From NCBI GenBank assembly GCA_026991755.1, contig JALXAX010000175.1, positions 1-40,296 on the forward strand: a DNA stretch of 40,296 nucleotides, given 5' to 3'. Under the pieces are notes generated by a model. The model had not been told where the DNA came from, made no database searches, and was given only the letters and a program-made list of their open reading frames with translations. Below are positions 16,802 to 25,179 of this stretch, piece by piece (the first letter of the stretch is position 1; each line of letters opens with the position of its first letter). This DNA is from Thiotrichaceae bacterium. GTDB taxonomy: Bacteria; Pseudomonadota; Gammaproteobacteria; Thiotrichales; Thiotrichaceae. The translations under genes and the position numbers were made by a program.

Positions 16802-17767
16802 TTAGTCAATGGTGACATCGAAAGTGAGTGTTGCTGTTTCACCTGCTGGAATATCTACATTGGTTGTGATAGTTCCACCAGGATCGGCAACGGTGCCAGA
16901 ACCGCCACCTGTTACAACGATAGCAGCTGAACTGGCTACATATGTGGTATTTGCAGGTGCAGTATCTTGGATATTAACAGCAGTTGCTGCTGTACTACCT
17001 GCGTTTGTTACTGCAATTGAATAGGTGATTTTAGCACCAGGAATACGCTGATTATAAGTGCTGGTACCTGAAATAGCAGAAGTTTTAACAGCAGTCAGTG
17101 TTGCAGTTTTAACTTCATAAGTTCCCTGTGCTGAATGTTTAGCATCAGTGCCTGCATCTGTAGCACCTGCGCCGTCTGCGAATACGGTATCAACGTTAGT
17201 AACGTCATCAGCTGCACCTGCATCATTTGTTAAGGCTGCACCACCCACTCCACTAACGGTATGACCATCAACGACAACGGGTGTGGTAGGCTCTAAAGCT
17301 GTTGCTGTTAATACAAGGTTTGCTAGATCGCCATCACTAAGGCTATCAGGCATAACACAAACCACATCAACATTGACCGCAGGGGCTCCTGGTGCAACAT
17401 CAGTAAGGTTGGCAGGAGTTACACAACTGGCTGTATCAAAATCATCTCCAGCCAGGTTTGTCACTGCAAAACTGAAATCTTGTGGTGAGTTTCCTGTATT
17501 AGCGAACGTATAGGTTAGTGTTTTACCAGTAGCTAGAGATACCACGGGTACATTAGCTCCAGGAGATGTAACGGTTAAGTCAATCTTGCGGTCAACGGCA
17601 AAAGTGGTTGTATTACTTGATTCATCAGTTTGTGGTGTGCCACTGACTGAGAAGCTTATAGTGGCTGTATTATTTACATCAGTACCCGCAGTGGTTAATG
17701 CGAATGCTGAATGGCTTGCACCTAGCGCGGCAAGGCTGAATAGTAATGGTAAGTGTTTTATTTTCAT
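16802..17767 (-). CDS. Secreted DUF11-domain protein
   Basis: A 321-residue exported protein with a clean signal peptide (MKIKHLPLLFSLAALGASHS, cut after AFA). Residues 24-215 form an N-terminal beta region (TAGTDVNNTATISFSVSGTP start), and residues 225-321 a DUF11-like domain (KITYSIAVTNAGSTAATAVN then DTAPANTTYVASS). The sequence is rich in Thr, Ala, Val and Asp with almost no Lys or aromatic residues, as is usual for secreted structural proteins. Only three cysteines are seen, two of them around SCVTPAN and VVCVMP. There is no sortase or C-terminal membrane anchor. The N-terminal pattern is shared with the 351-residue protein and the start of the barrel protein, so these may be paralogous modules. 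Confidence 0.75.
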   Translation of the reverse strand: MKIKHLPLLFSLAALGASHSAFALTTAGTDVNNTATISFSVSGTPQTDESSNTTTFAVDRKIDLTVTSPGANVPVVSLATGKTLTYTFANTGNSPQDFSFAVTNLAGDDFDTASCVTPANLTDVAPGAPAVNVDVVCVMPDSLSDGDLANLVLTATALEPTTPVVVDGHTVSGVGGAALTNDAGAADDVTNVDTVFADGAGATDAGTDAKHSAQGTYEVKTATLTAVKTSAISGTSTYNQRIPGAKITYSIAVTNAGSTAATAVNIQDTAPANTTYVASSAAIVVTGGGSGTVADPGGTITTNVDIPAGETATLTFDVTID

Positions 17768-17809
17768 TTTTATGTACTCTTATTGTTTTTAGAATTGCGG
17801 TTTGTTTAA

Positions 17810-17969
17810 GGAGCCTCTGATCAAGTCATGATTCGTTTTTCTGAGGCTAGAATCTGCCAGCTTTTCGCTATAAAAGTGACCAATAGCTACGGCTATTGCT
17901 AACTTTTCTAGCAAAAATCTGACAAATTCTATCTCTCAGAAATTCCGATCAGACTTGTTCAGAGGTTCC
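17810..17969. mobile_element. MITE-like palindromic element, family B, copy 1 of a tandem pair
   Basis: A 160-bp element with ends GGAGCCTCTGATCAAGTC and (reverse) GGAACCTCTGAACAAGTC. TTAA flanks it at 17806-17809 and 17970-17973. The arms pair along most of the length, around a core CCAATAGCTACGGCTATT at 17880-17897. It lies inside the minus-strand DUF11 cluster. Confidence 0.8.
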
Positions 17970-17973
17970 TTAA

Positions 17974-18132
17974 GGAACCTCTGAACAAGTCATGAGCGGT
18001 TTTCTCGATGCTGAAATTGCCCATTTGTTGCTTAAAAATCTCCCTAATAAAACGACTATTAGCTCCATTTTTAAGTAAAAACTGAACAATTTCATCTGTC
18101 GAGAAATTCCACCCGACTTATCCAGAGATTCC
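17974..18132. mobile_element. MITE-like palindromic element, family B, copy 2 of a tandem pair
   Basis: A 159-bp element starting GGAACCTCTGAACAAGTC directly after the TTAA that ends copy 1; its other end reads (reversed) GGAATCTCTGGATAAGTC and abuts CTAA. Its arms differ in sequence from copy 1 but pair with each other. The two copies fill the 389-bp gap between the 179-residue and 321-residue genes; nothing else is visible there apart from short flanks. Confidence 0.78.
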
Positions 18133-18156
18133 TAAGGGGTTATGATTTTCATTTGT

Positions 18157-18696
18157 TTACAGCAAACGTACCTGATAGCTAACTCTCTTAATCTCGGTAG
18201 GTTTTAAACTCGCTTTATATCCCCAGCGAATATGCGTGTAATCAGCGGGTGTAGCAGGGTGTGTCTTTCCGTCTTTTCCTTTGACTTTTAATGATGCGGG
18301 TGCACCCCAGTGTTTACCACCATCTACTGAATAAGTAATACTGAAGTTCTTTCCAGTAGCAGTATTAGGAACATAAACAGTATGCTCAGGAATAGGGTAG
18401 GTCACACCAATGTTGTCAACATTCTCATTACCAATGTTTTCAAAAAGATTCGTATATTGAACCACTTCTCCTGGTAATACCTTGATAGCAGGGATCAGCT
18501 TTTTAACGGGTTGTCCCTGTTCATTTTTAACCGTAATTACTTTTTCGACGGTTGAAGACGTTTTGATGTGTTCAGATTTAGCAAGTGCATTGTTTGTGCT
18601 CAGCAAAAGCAAACCCATAGCAGCTACTTTTAAAGTGCTTTTGAGTGCATTGTTCAGGTTTCTTCTTATTGTTTTTTTATACATAGCTTTTAGCAT
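18157..18696 (-). CDS. Small exported DUF11-like protein
   Basis: A 179-residue protein. A basic N-terminus and hydrophobic core (STLKVAAMGLLLLSTNNALA) form a signal peptide of about 39 residues. The mature part has the DUF11-type pattern VLPGEVVQYTNLFENIGNEN, then YPIPEHTVYVPNTATG, and closes with RVSYQVRLL. It also contains YSVDGGKHWG, a turn seen in related envelope proteins. It is rich in Lys, unlike its acidic relatives in the same cluster. The ATG at 18696 follows AAGGAG at six bases. The gene begins ten bases after the 351-residue gene, so the two are surely one unit. Role unknown; probably a periplasmic or surface partner. Confidence 0.72.
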   Translation of the reverse strand: MLKAMYKKTIRRNLNNALKSTLKVAAMGLLLLSTNNALAKSEHIKTSSTVEKVITVKNEQGQPVKKLIPAIKVLPGEVVQYTNLFENIGNENVDNIGVTYPIPEHTVYVPNTATGKNFSITYSVDGGKHWGAPASLKVKGKDGKTHPATPADYTHIRWGYKASLKPTEIKRVSYQVRLL

Positions 18697-18702
18697 TGTA
18701 TG

Positions 18703-18708
18703 CTCCTT
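18703..18708 (-). promoter_or_regulatory. Shine-Dalgarno AAGGAG sharing bases with the upstream stop
   Basis: On the minus strand the TAA stop of the 351-residue gene runs directly into AAGGAG, six bases before the ATG of the 179-residue gene. This arrangement suits translational coupling. Confidence 0.8.
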
Positions 18709-19762
18709 AATTGACTCGGTAAGTAATGGTAATTATTTGATGAGATGGCGGTACGATATCGCCAAGGTTTATAGTGGCGGTATTGGCACTCGTAATGCCA
18801 AAATCAGCTTTATCTGCATCAGCAACATCGCTTAGTGCTACTCCATTGAGCGTAATGCTACCTGCCACAAACTGCATATTGGCAGGTGTGCTGTCTTCGA
18901 TAACTAGGTTTTCAAGGGTGCCATTAGCATCCCCTGTAGCATGAACATCAATCTGATAAGTGATCAGAGACTGCGACATTACATCGGTGCCAGAAAAAGG
19001 ATCAACTACACTTGAAATAGTTTTGTTAAGCTCTAGTGCGACGTTGGAAATGCGAAAAGAGCTAGTATTGTCGACACGCCCATTTTGAACAAGTACTACA
19101 ACATTGGTATTAACATCCCCCACCCCTGTTAGTACGTCCCCTATAGAGCTGCTAGTAATACCCGCTGTCGTTGATGTTGCAATGAGTTGAACGTTGCCAA
19201 GCTCTGTTATGGAAAGGTTTGCGGGAATGTTACTTCTTACATAGATTCTTTGTGAAGCATCATTTGCTAGTTGTACAGGGTTTGCAGGTTGATAAAGCGT
19301 GTCGGTACTCTGTAAACCAGCTATACCATTGGTTTCTAACCAGATACTTTGTACCTCTGGATTGAAATCATCCCCTGTTAAGGTATCAACCGTTGTTAAG
19401 TTGAAACTCTCTGTGCCATTTCCTGTATTGGTTAAATCCCAGCTTAGTACTCTATCGATTGATGGGGTTGGTACCACAACATCGTTTAAATCTAGCGAGG
19501 TCAGTGTTGCATTGATTATTTCAGCAACTACAAATGTGTTAGTGGTCTCGAATGTCTCTGGTGTACCTGTAACAGGGCCAAGGTAGTAGCTAACCGTAAC
19601 CGTATTACTAATAACAGTACCTGCAGTGACTCCTTGTGCTTGTACACTTTGGGAGAAAATAGGTAAAAGTAGCGATGTAGTGATCAACACATTGACTACT
19701 ACTTTAACGATTGAGTTGAAAGTGTAGAAAATGCTTTTGCTGATAGGTATAAGCAGTTTCAT
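18707..19762 (-). CDS. Secreted DUF11-domain protein, first gene of the cluster
   Basis: A 351-residue exported protein. The signal peptide spans about residues 1-42 (VVNVLITTSLLLPIFSQSVQ, cut after VQA). The mature start QGVTAGTVISNTVTVSYYLG matches the pattern at the start of the 321-residue and barrel proteins. A beta-rich middle (SIDRVLSWDLTNTGNGTESF) leads into a DUF11-like end at about 245-351, with SLITYQIDVHATGDANGTLE, IEDSTPANMQFV and a final IITITYRVN. No cysteine and no anchor was seen. It is the first gene of the minus-strand unit; the region upstream is long and AT-rich and divides it from the thrombospondin-repeat gene. Likely extracellular; role unknown. Confidence 0.75.
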   Translation of the reverse strand: MKLLIPISKSIFYTFNSIVKVVVNVLITTSLLLPIFSQSVQAQGVTAGTVISNTVTVSYYLGPVTGTPETFETTNTFVVAEIINATLTSLDLNDVVVPTPSIDRVLSWDLTNTGNGTESFNLTTVDTLTGDDFNPEVQSIWLETNGIAGLQSTDTLYQPANPVQLANDASQRIYVRSNIPANLSITELGNVQLIATSTTAGITSSSIGDVLTGVGDVNTNVVVLVQNGRVDNTSSFRISNVALELNKTISSVVDPFSGTDVMSQSLITYQIDVHATGDANGTLENLVIEDSTPANMQFVAGSITLNGVALSDVADADKADFGITSANTATINLGDIVPPSHQIITITYRVN

Positions 19763-20144
19763 TATTTTAATTATTATTATTATTTTGCTTGGGTTTGTTT
19801 TTTATTGTTTCTTATCCTATTGATAGTTTCATTTTTTGCGTTAATAGGAGCTTAATACGAGCAGGTTTCAGATGAGAGGTTGTTGCTATAACTGGGTTCA
19901 GAGGGTTTGGAGCCTATATGTAGCTAATTTAAATGAGATTAATTACTAGTCATAGTTGATTAATAAATAATGATTGTTGATCTTTTAGCAAGATGCTAAT
20001 CTGCTTATAAATTACCCATTTTTGCATAATTATTCACTAAGTGTGATGTTAGTTTGACAAAACGAATGGGAGGGCTTGCAAATAAAATAGAAGAATATTT
20101 TTACCTGTCTTCAGTCATTTGCAAATGAAATAGTAGTAACTACT

Positions 20145-20468
20145 TGAATCCGTGAATGCAATGCGGATAGTAGGGGTAAAAGATTGTTTTAGAAAGAGAT
20201 TTAAAAAATATTAGCATTCTTCATTATATCTGAATCCGTGACTTCAATGCGGATAACATGAGATAAGTTTAGCACGGGATTTTAAAAAATCTTAGCTTCA
20301 CCCTTAGATTAAGCGGGCATTTTTAAACCCGCGATGAATCAATAGCTTATTCACTGTGCCGTAGTGAAGTCACGGATTCAGATATACCTTAAGTGTAAGC
20401 ATGTGTTTTTTTAAATTCTCTATGAATCAATATCTTATTCCCCATGCTGTAGTGAAATTACGGATTCA
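20145..20468. mobile_element. Outer family C element, interrupted by a second copy
   Basis: The left end TGAATCCGTGAATGCAATGC at 20145 and the right end AGTGAAATTACGGATTCA finishing at 20468 match the ends of the inner copy at 20231-20380. The right part from about 20408 (TTTTAAATTCTCTATGAATC) is the diverged counterpart of the inner right part (TTTTAAACCCGCGATGAATC). The outer copy has decayed more. Its right end overlaps the first 23 codons of the longest reading frame upstream of the thrombospondin-repeat start. Confidence 0.7.
20231..20380. mobile_element. Inner family C element, nested insertion
   Basis: 150 bp with perfect inverted ends: TGAATCCGTGACTTCA and TGAAGTCACGGATTCA. The inverted match extends outward to ATATC and GATAT. 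With two more end bases counted, TATA could be the target duplication. The inside holds AGCGGGCATTTTTAAACCCG, itself a hairpin. It interrupts an older copy of the same family. Confidence 0.75.
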
Positions 20469-20490
20469 GGTACTAATAAAAATAAAAAAA

Positions 20491-23400
20491 ATGAAAATTA
20501 TTAGCAACAAACTAGCTGAAGCTCTAATGCTTTTTATGGGGACAGGTCTAGTCACATCACCTGCATGGGCCACCAGCTTTTCAATCACACGGTTTGAGCC
20601 ATTAAATGAATTAACGAATAAGGATAGTGTTACATTTCAAATATCCTTTGAAAATGCTTTGGCATTATCAACTAATGATATTCAGTTTATTGAAAATACC
20701 GGTGGCGACATTATTCAATCAGTGGATGATATCAATGGAGACTCGACCTCTTACAAGGTAATCATTCCTACTAAAGTATCGGGCTCTATTTTCATTTATC
20801 TTCAAGGCTCCTATATAGAAGCAAATGGTCTTTCATTTTCAGGAAGCTTGCCTATCTATAATATTGATAAAATTCCACCTACTACTCCAACCACTAATTC
20901 AGATACGATAACATTAAGCGGTCAACCTACGCTGTCTGGTACCTCTGAGGCAAATAGTCTTATAACGGTCTCAATTCAAGGGAGTTCAACAAGCTGTACA
21001 GCACAAGTTCAAGCAGATTTAAGCTGGAGCTGTACACTTGCCCCTGCACTAGATTATGCAGATTATGCAGTTTCTGTAACTTCACAAGATCTAGCAGGAA
21101 ATATTAGTGATGCTAATAATTTTACCCTTAATGTGCTTGATCCTAATGGTGATAATGACAATGACGGATTAATTAATGCCATTGAAGTTGGACAACTTAA
21201 TACCAACCCATTTAGTGCTGATACGGATGGAGATGGGGTAACAGATTTAATAGAGGTAGGTACTGATACCAACAATCCTATAAACAGTAGTGGCGGTGCG
21301 TTGATTGATGCCTTAAACCCTCATGATGATTTTGATAGCGATGGTTTAAGTAGCACCTTAGAGAGCGTCTTGGGGTTAAACCCGAGAGACCCTGATTTTG
21401 ATAACGACAATATTAGCGATGGTATCGAAGCAGGAGTAAGTGGGAATGATACGGATAACGATGGTATTGACGACCTATTTGACAAGGATCAAACACAGGG
21501 TGTAGATAGCAACAATGATGGAATAGATGATGCGGCAACCTTGCCGGATAATGATGGTGATGGCATACCCAATGCAAAAGATGTAGACAGTGATGGTGAT
21601 GGTATACCCGATATAGTCGAAGGCATCGAAGATAATGACAATGACAGCATCCCCAATTACCTAGACCCAGACTCCGATAATGATGGAGTTACAGACCAAA
21701 CTTCATCAGGTGTATCTGGAAATGATACCGATGGCGATGGTATTGACGACACCTACGATGTCGATCAAACAGGGGGTATCGATGCCAATAATGATGGCAT
21801 AGATGACGCAGTAGTTACCACAGATATGGACGGGGATGGTATAGCGGATTATCTGGATATTGATGATGATAATGATGGCATTCCTGATTCTGTTGAATCG
21901 GGTGCTACAGGTACGGATACGGATGGAGATGGCATAGATGATGCGTTTGATGTGGATCAAACAGGCGGTACGGATGCCAATAATGATGGTATTGATGATA
22001 CTACGTCACAAGATTCCGATGGTGATGGTATACCTGACAGCTTAGATAACGATTCTGATAATGATGGTATCCCAGATATTATAGAATCAGGTGCTACAGG
22101 TACGGATACCGATGGAGATGGCATAGATGATGCGTTTGATGTGGATCAAACAGGGGGTATTGATGCCAATAATGACGGTATCGACGACGATGCTTTTTTA
22201 GACACAGATGGCGATGGTATCCCTAATAGCAGTGATTCGGACTCCGATAATGACGGTACCCCTGATAATATCGAATCAGGCGTGTCGGGAAATGATACCG
22301 ACGGCGATGGTATAGATGATGCCTTCGATGTAGATCAAACCGGTGGCACGGATGCCAATAATGATGGTATTGACGATGATGCTTTTTTAGACTCAGATGG
22401 TGATGGTATCCCCAATAGTGCTGATACTGATTCTGATAACGATGGCACCCCTGATAGTATCGAATCAGGTGCATCGGGCAATGATACCGATGGTGATGGC
22501 ATAGATGATGCCTTCGATGTAGATCAAACCGGTGGAGCGGATGCTAACAATGATGGGTTTGATGATAACTTTCCGCTAGATTCTGATGGCGATGGTATCC
22601 CTGACAGCATAGACACTGACTCTGATAATGATGGCACCCCCGATATTATCGAATCAGGCGCATCGGGTAACGACGCAGATGGAGATGGCATAGATGATGC
22701 CTTCGATGTGGATCAAACGGGTGGAGCGGATGCTAACAACGATGGGTTTGATGACAACTTCCCGCTAGATTCTGATAATGATGGTATCCCCGACAGTTTA
22801 GATACTGACTCCGATAATGATGGCACTCCTGATAGTGTTGAATCAGGCGTATCAGGTAATGACACCGATAATGATGGCATTGATGACACATACGATGTGG
22901 ATCAAACAGGCGGAACCGATGCGAATAATGACGGCATTGATGACAATGTAGTATTAGATTCAGATGGTGATGGTATCCCCAACAGTGCTGATACTGATTC
23001 GGATAACGATGGCACCCCCGATAGTATCGAATCCGGTGCATCAGGCAATGACACCGATAACGATGGTATAGATGATGCCTTCGATGTAGATCAAACGGGT
23101 GGAACGGATACTAACAACGATGGGTTTGATGACAACTTCCCGCTAGATTCAGATGGAGATGGCATTCCCGACAGTATTGATACTGACTCTGACAACGATG
23201 GCGTTCCTGATAGTATCGAATCAGGCGCATCGGGCAATGACACCGATAACGATGGTATAGATGATGCCTTCGATATCGACCAAACAGGCGGCACTGACGC
23301 CAACAACGATGGTGTTGATGATAACTTTCCGCTCGATTCTGACCATGATGGCATTCCAGATAGTGTAGATACCGATTCAGACAATGACGGTGTACCCGAT

Positions 23401-25131
23401 ATTATTGAATCGGGTGTTACGGGTAATGATACCGACGGTGATGGCATAGATGATGCTTTTGATGTCGATCAAACCGGTGGAATGGATGCCAACCATGATG
23501 GTATTGATGATAATACCCCGTTAGATTCTGATGGTGATGGAATCCCTAACAGTGCTGATTCCGATTCTGATAACGATGGTATATCAGACACTGTAGAGGC
23601 AGGTGTAACGGGCAATGATGCCGATAATGATGGCATAGATGATGCCTTCGATGTGGATCAAACAGGTGGTACAGACACCAATAACGATGGTATTGATGAT
23701 GCCTTCCAAACGGGCAACCCTGACTATATCAACCCCGACAATGACAGCGACGGTGATGGTATCCCTAATGCTGTTGAAGTTACATTAGGATCAGATCCCA
23801 ATGATCCAGATAGTGATAATGATGGCATTCCCGATGGCCAGGAAGACTTGGATAATGATGGTATCCCCAATGCAATCGAACTAATCCTAGGATTAGATCC
23901 TGAAAATGCAGATAGCGATGGCGATGGCATCAGTGATGGTCTGGAAGATAGTGATGGTGATGGAATTAACAATGCACTTGAAATATTAGTAGGGCTTAAC
24001 CCGAACAATATTGATTCAAATGGTGATGGTATACCAGATTCAACTGTCACCGATTGGGATAATGATGGTATCAGTAATGATAATGAAATTGGTGGCTTAC
24101 CATTGCTAGATACGGATCAAGATGGTATTCCTGTCTATCTGGATGATAACGACAACGACGCAACTGTGGGTAATGCAAATGGCCGTATTGAATATCCTTT
24201 CGATAAGGATAATGACGGCATATTGAATGTATTTGATAATGATGATGATGGTGATGGCATAAGCACTGCTGATGAAGGTTTGGCTGATTCAGATGGTGAT
24301 GGTATCCCTGATTATATGGAATCAAATAATCAGGATATTGATGGCGATGGCATCAAAGATTATCTAGATAGTGATGATGATAATGATGGTATTCCCACAT
24401 TAACCGAAGTCGGTGCTAATGCGCAGAACATTGCTCAAGATACCGATGGAGATGGCATTCCTGATTATCTGGATGCGGATAGCAATAATCATGCGAATGT
24501 TGCTGATAGCTCGGGTGATTCTGATGGCAATGGTATTAGTGACCATCAAGAATGTCCGAATGGCTTTCCTTGTCCTGATTTAGACAAAGACGGTATCCCC
24601 AACTATATCGATACCGATGATGATGGTGATGGTATTACCGATGCTATCGAAATAGGTGGCGATGCTCAGCACCCGCTTGATCAAGATGCAGATGGCATAC
24701 CTGATTTTCTAGAATCTAGCCTTATTGACTCAGATGGTGATGGGCTGTTTGATGATCAAGATAACGATGATGATGGTGATGGTACATTAACTATAGATGA
24801 GTTTGATCAGCTCAAAGACTCAGATGGTGATGGTTTACCAGACTACCTTGATCCTGATACCAACCTGTTACATCCAAATGGGAATGCTTTGGGGGACGCT
24901 GATGGCGATGGTGTCATTGATAAACTAGAGTGCCCAACGGGGCCACAGTGTGATGACTCGGATAATGATGGGATTCCAGATTACAGAGATGCCAATGTAC
25001 TATCAGGAAACCCTGGAACAGGGGAACCAACAGTGAAAACAGTGACAGGAGGAGGTGCATTTAACCCTATTATGCTATTACTATTTTTGGGTTACACATG
25101 GTTGCGTCAACGTTTGCGGATAAATTCATAG
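20491..25131 (+). CDS. Giant thrombospondin type 3 repeat protein, calcium-binding, surface
   Basis: About 1546 residues from the ATG at 20491. An upstream ATG at 20401 lies in mobile-element sequence and would put 30 extra residues before the signal peptide, so it is rejected. The signal peptide ends near SPAWA. Residues about 28-220 are bacterial Ig-like. The rest is a long array of Asp/Asn/Gly loops of the DSDGDGIPD type, as in thrombospondin type 3 calcium-binding repeats. The middle has twelve copies of a 63-residue unit (189 bp; marker DVDQTGGTDANNDGIDD) between about 21460 and 23715, then more irregular repeats with LGSDPNDPDSDNDGIPDG. The C-terminus has GGGAFNP, a hydrophobic stretch and RQRLR, like a GlyGly-CTERM-type sorting tail. 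It probably forms a stiff extracellular rod when calcium is bound. OmpA-family gene follows 48 bases later. Confidence 0.85.
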   Translation: MKIISNKLAEALMLFMGTGLVTSPAWATSFSITRFEPLNELTNKDSVTFQISFENALALSTNDIQFIENTGGDIIQSVDDINGDSTSYKVIIPTKVSGSIFIYLQGSYIEANGLSFSGSLPIYNIDKIPPTTPTTNSDTITLSGQPTLSGTSEANSLITVSIQGSSTSCTAQVQADLSWSCTLAPALDYADYAVSVTSQDLAGNISDANNFTLNVLDPNGDNDNDGLINAIEVGQLNTNPFSADTDGDGVTDLIEVGTDTNNPINSSGGALIDALNPHDDFDSDGLSSTLESVLGLNPRDPDFDNDNISDGIEAGVSGNDTDNDGIDDLFDKDQTQGVDSNNDGIDDAATLPDNDGDGIPNAKDVDSDGDGIPDIVEGIEDNDNDSIPNYLDPDSDNDGVTDQTSSGVSGNDTDGDGIDDTYDVDQTGGIDANNDGIDDAVVTTDMDGDGIADYLDIDDDNDGIPDSVESGATGTDTDGDGIDDAFDVDQTGGTDANNDGIDDTTSQDSDGDGIPDSLDNDSDNDGIPDIIESGATGTDTDGDGIDDAFDVDQTGGIDANNDGIDDDAFLDTDGDGIPNSSDSDSDNDGTPDNIESGVSGNDTDGDGIDDAFDVDQTGGTDANNDGIDDDAFLDSDGDGIPNSADTDSDNDGTPDSIESGASGNDTDGDGIDDAFDVDQTGGADANNDGFDDNFPLDSDGDGIPDSIDTDSDNDGTPDIIESGASGNDADGDGIDDAFDVDQTGGADANNDGFDDNFPLDSDNDGIPDSLDTDSDNDGTPDSVESGVSGNDTDNDGIDDTYDVDQTGGTDANNDGIDDNVVLDSDGDGIPNSADTDSDNDGTPDSIESGASGNDTDNDGIDDAFDVDQTGGTDTNNDGFDDNFPLDSDGDGIPDSIDTDSDNDGVPDSIESGASGNDTDNDGIDDAFDIDQTGGTDANNDGVDDNFPLDSDHDGIPDSVDTDSDNDGVPDIIESGVTGNDTDGDGIDDAFDVDQTGGMDANHDGIDDNTPLDSDGDGIPNSADSDSDNDGISDTVEAGVTGNDADNDGIDDAFDVDQTGGTDTNNDGIDDAFQTGNPDYINPDNDSDGDGIPNAVEVTLGSDPNDPDSDNDGIPDGQEDLDNDGIPNAIELILGLDPENADSDGDGISDGLEDSDGDGINNALEILVGLNPNNIDSNGDGIPDSTVTDWDNDGISNDNEIGGLPLLDTDQDGIPVYLDDNDNDATVGNANGRIEYPFDKDNDGILNVFDNDDDGDGISTADEGLADSDGDGIPDYMESNNQDIDGDGIKDYLDSDDDNDGIPTLTEVGANAQNIAQDTDGDGIPDYLDADSNNHANVADSSGDSDGNGISDHQECPNGFPCPDLDKDGIPNYIDTDDDGDGITDAIEIGGDAQHPLDQDADGIPDFLESSLIDSDGDGLFDDQDNDDDGDGTLTIDEFDQLKDSDGDGLPDYLDPDTNLLHPNGNALGDADGDGVIDKLECPTGPQCDDSDNDGIPDYRDANVLSGNPGTGEPTVKTVTGGGAFNPIMLLLFLGYTWLRQRLRINS

Positions 25132-25179
25132 GCTAAAAGAAAAAATTATAAAAATAATAATAAGAAACTGGGCATAACA

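Larger units (their letters stand above)
19763..20490. other. Divergent intergenic region of 728 bp
   Basis: It separates the DUF11 cluster from the thrombospondin-repeat gene. The right half holds two nested family C elements. In the left half there is a 12-bp palindrome CATTTGCAAATG at 20116-20127 and a TTGACA at 20054-20059 that could be a -35 box, but I see no convincing -10 partner. No convincing gene was found. Confidence 0.6.

Noticed and set aside
20401-20490. Upstream ATG of the thrombospondin-repeat gene
   Set aside because: These 30 codons mostly come from a family C element end and would bury the signal peptide.
21460-23715. Regular 189-bp period considered as a CRISPR or satellite array
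   Set aside because: The period is in frame inside one long coding sequence, with silent-site changes and no short repeat-spacer pattern.
21700-24330. Several reverse-strand frames of 70-118 codons in the repeat region
   Set aside because: They are mirror frames of the Asp-rich array (GAT/GAC repeats read backwards as Ile/Ser/His-rich peptides), with no start signals.
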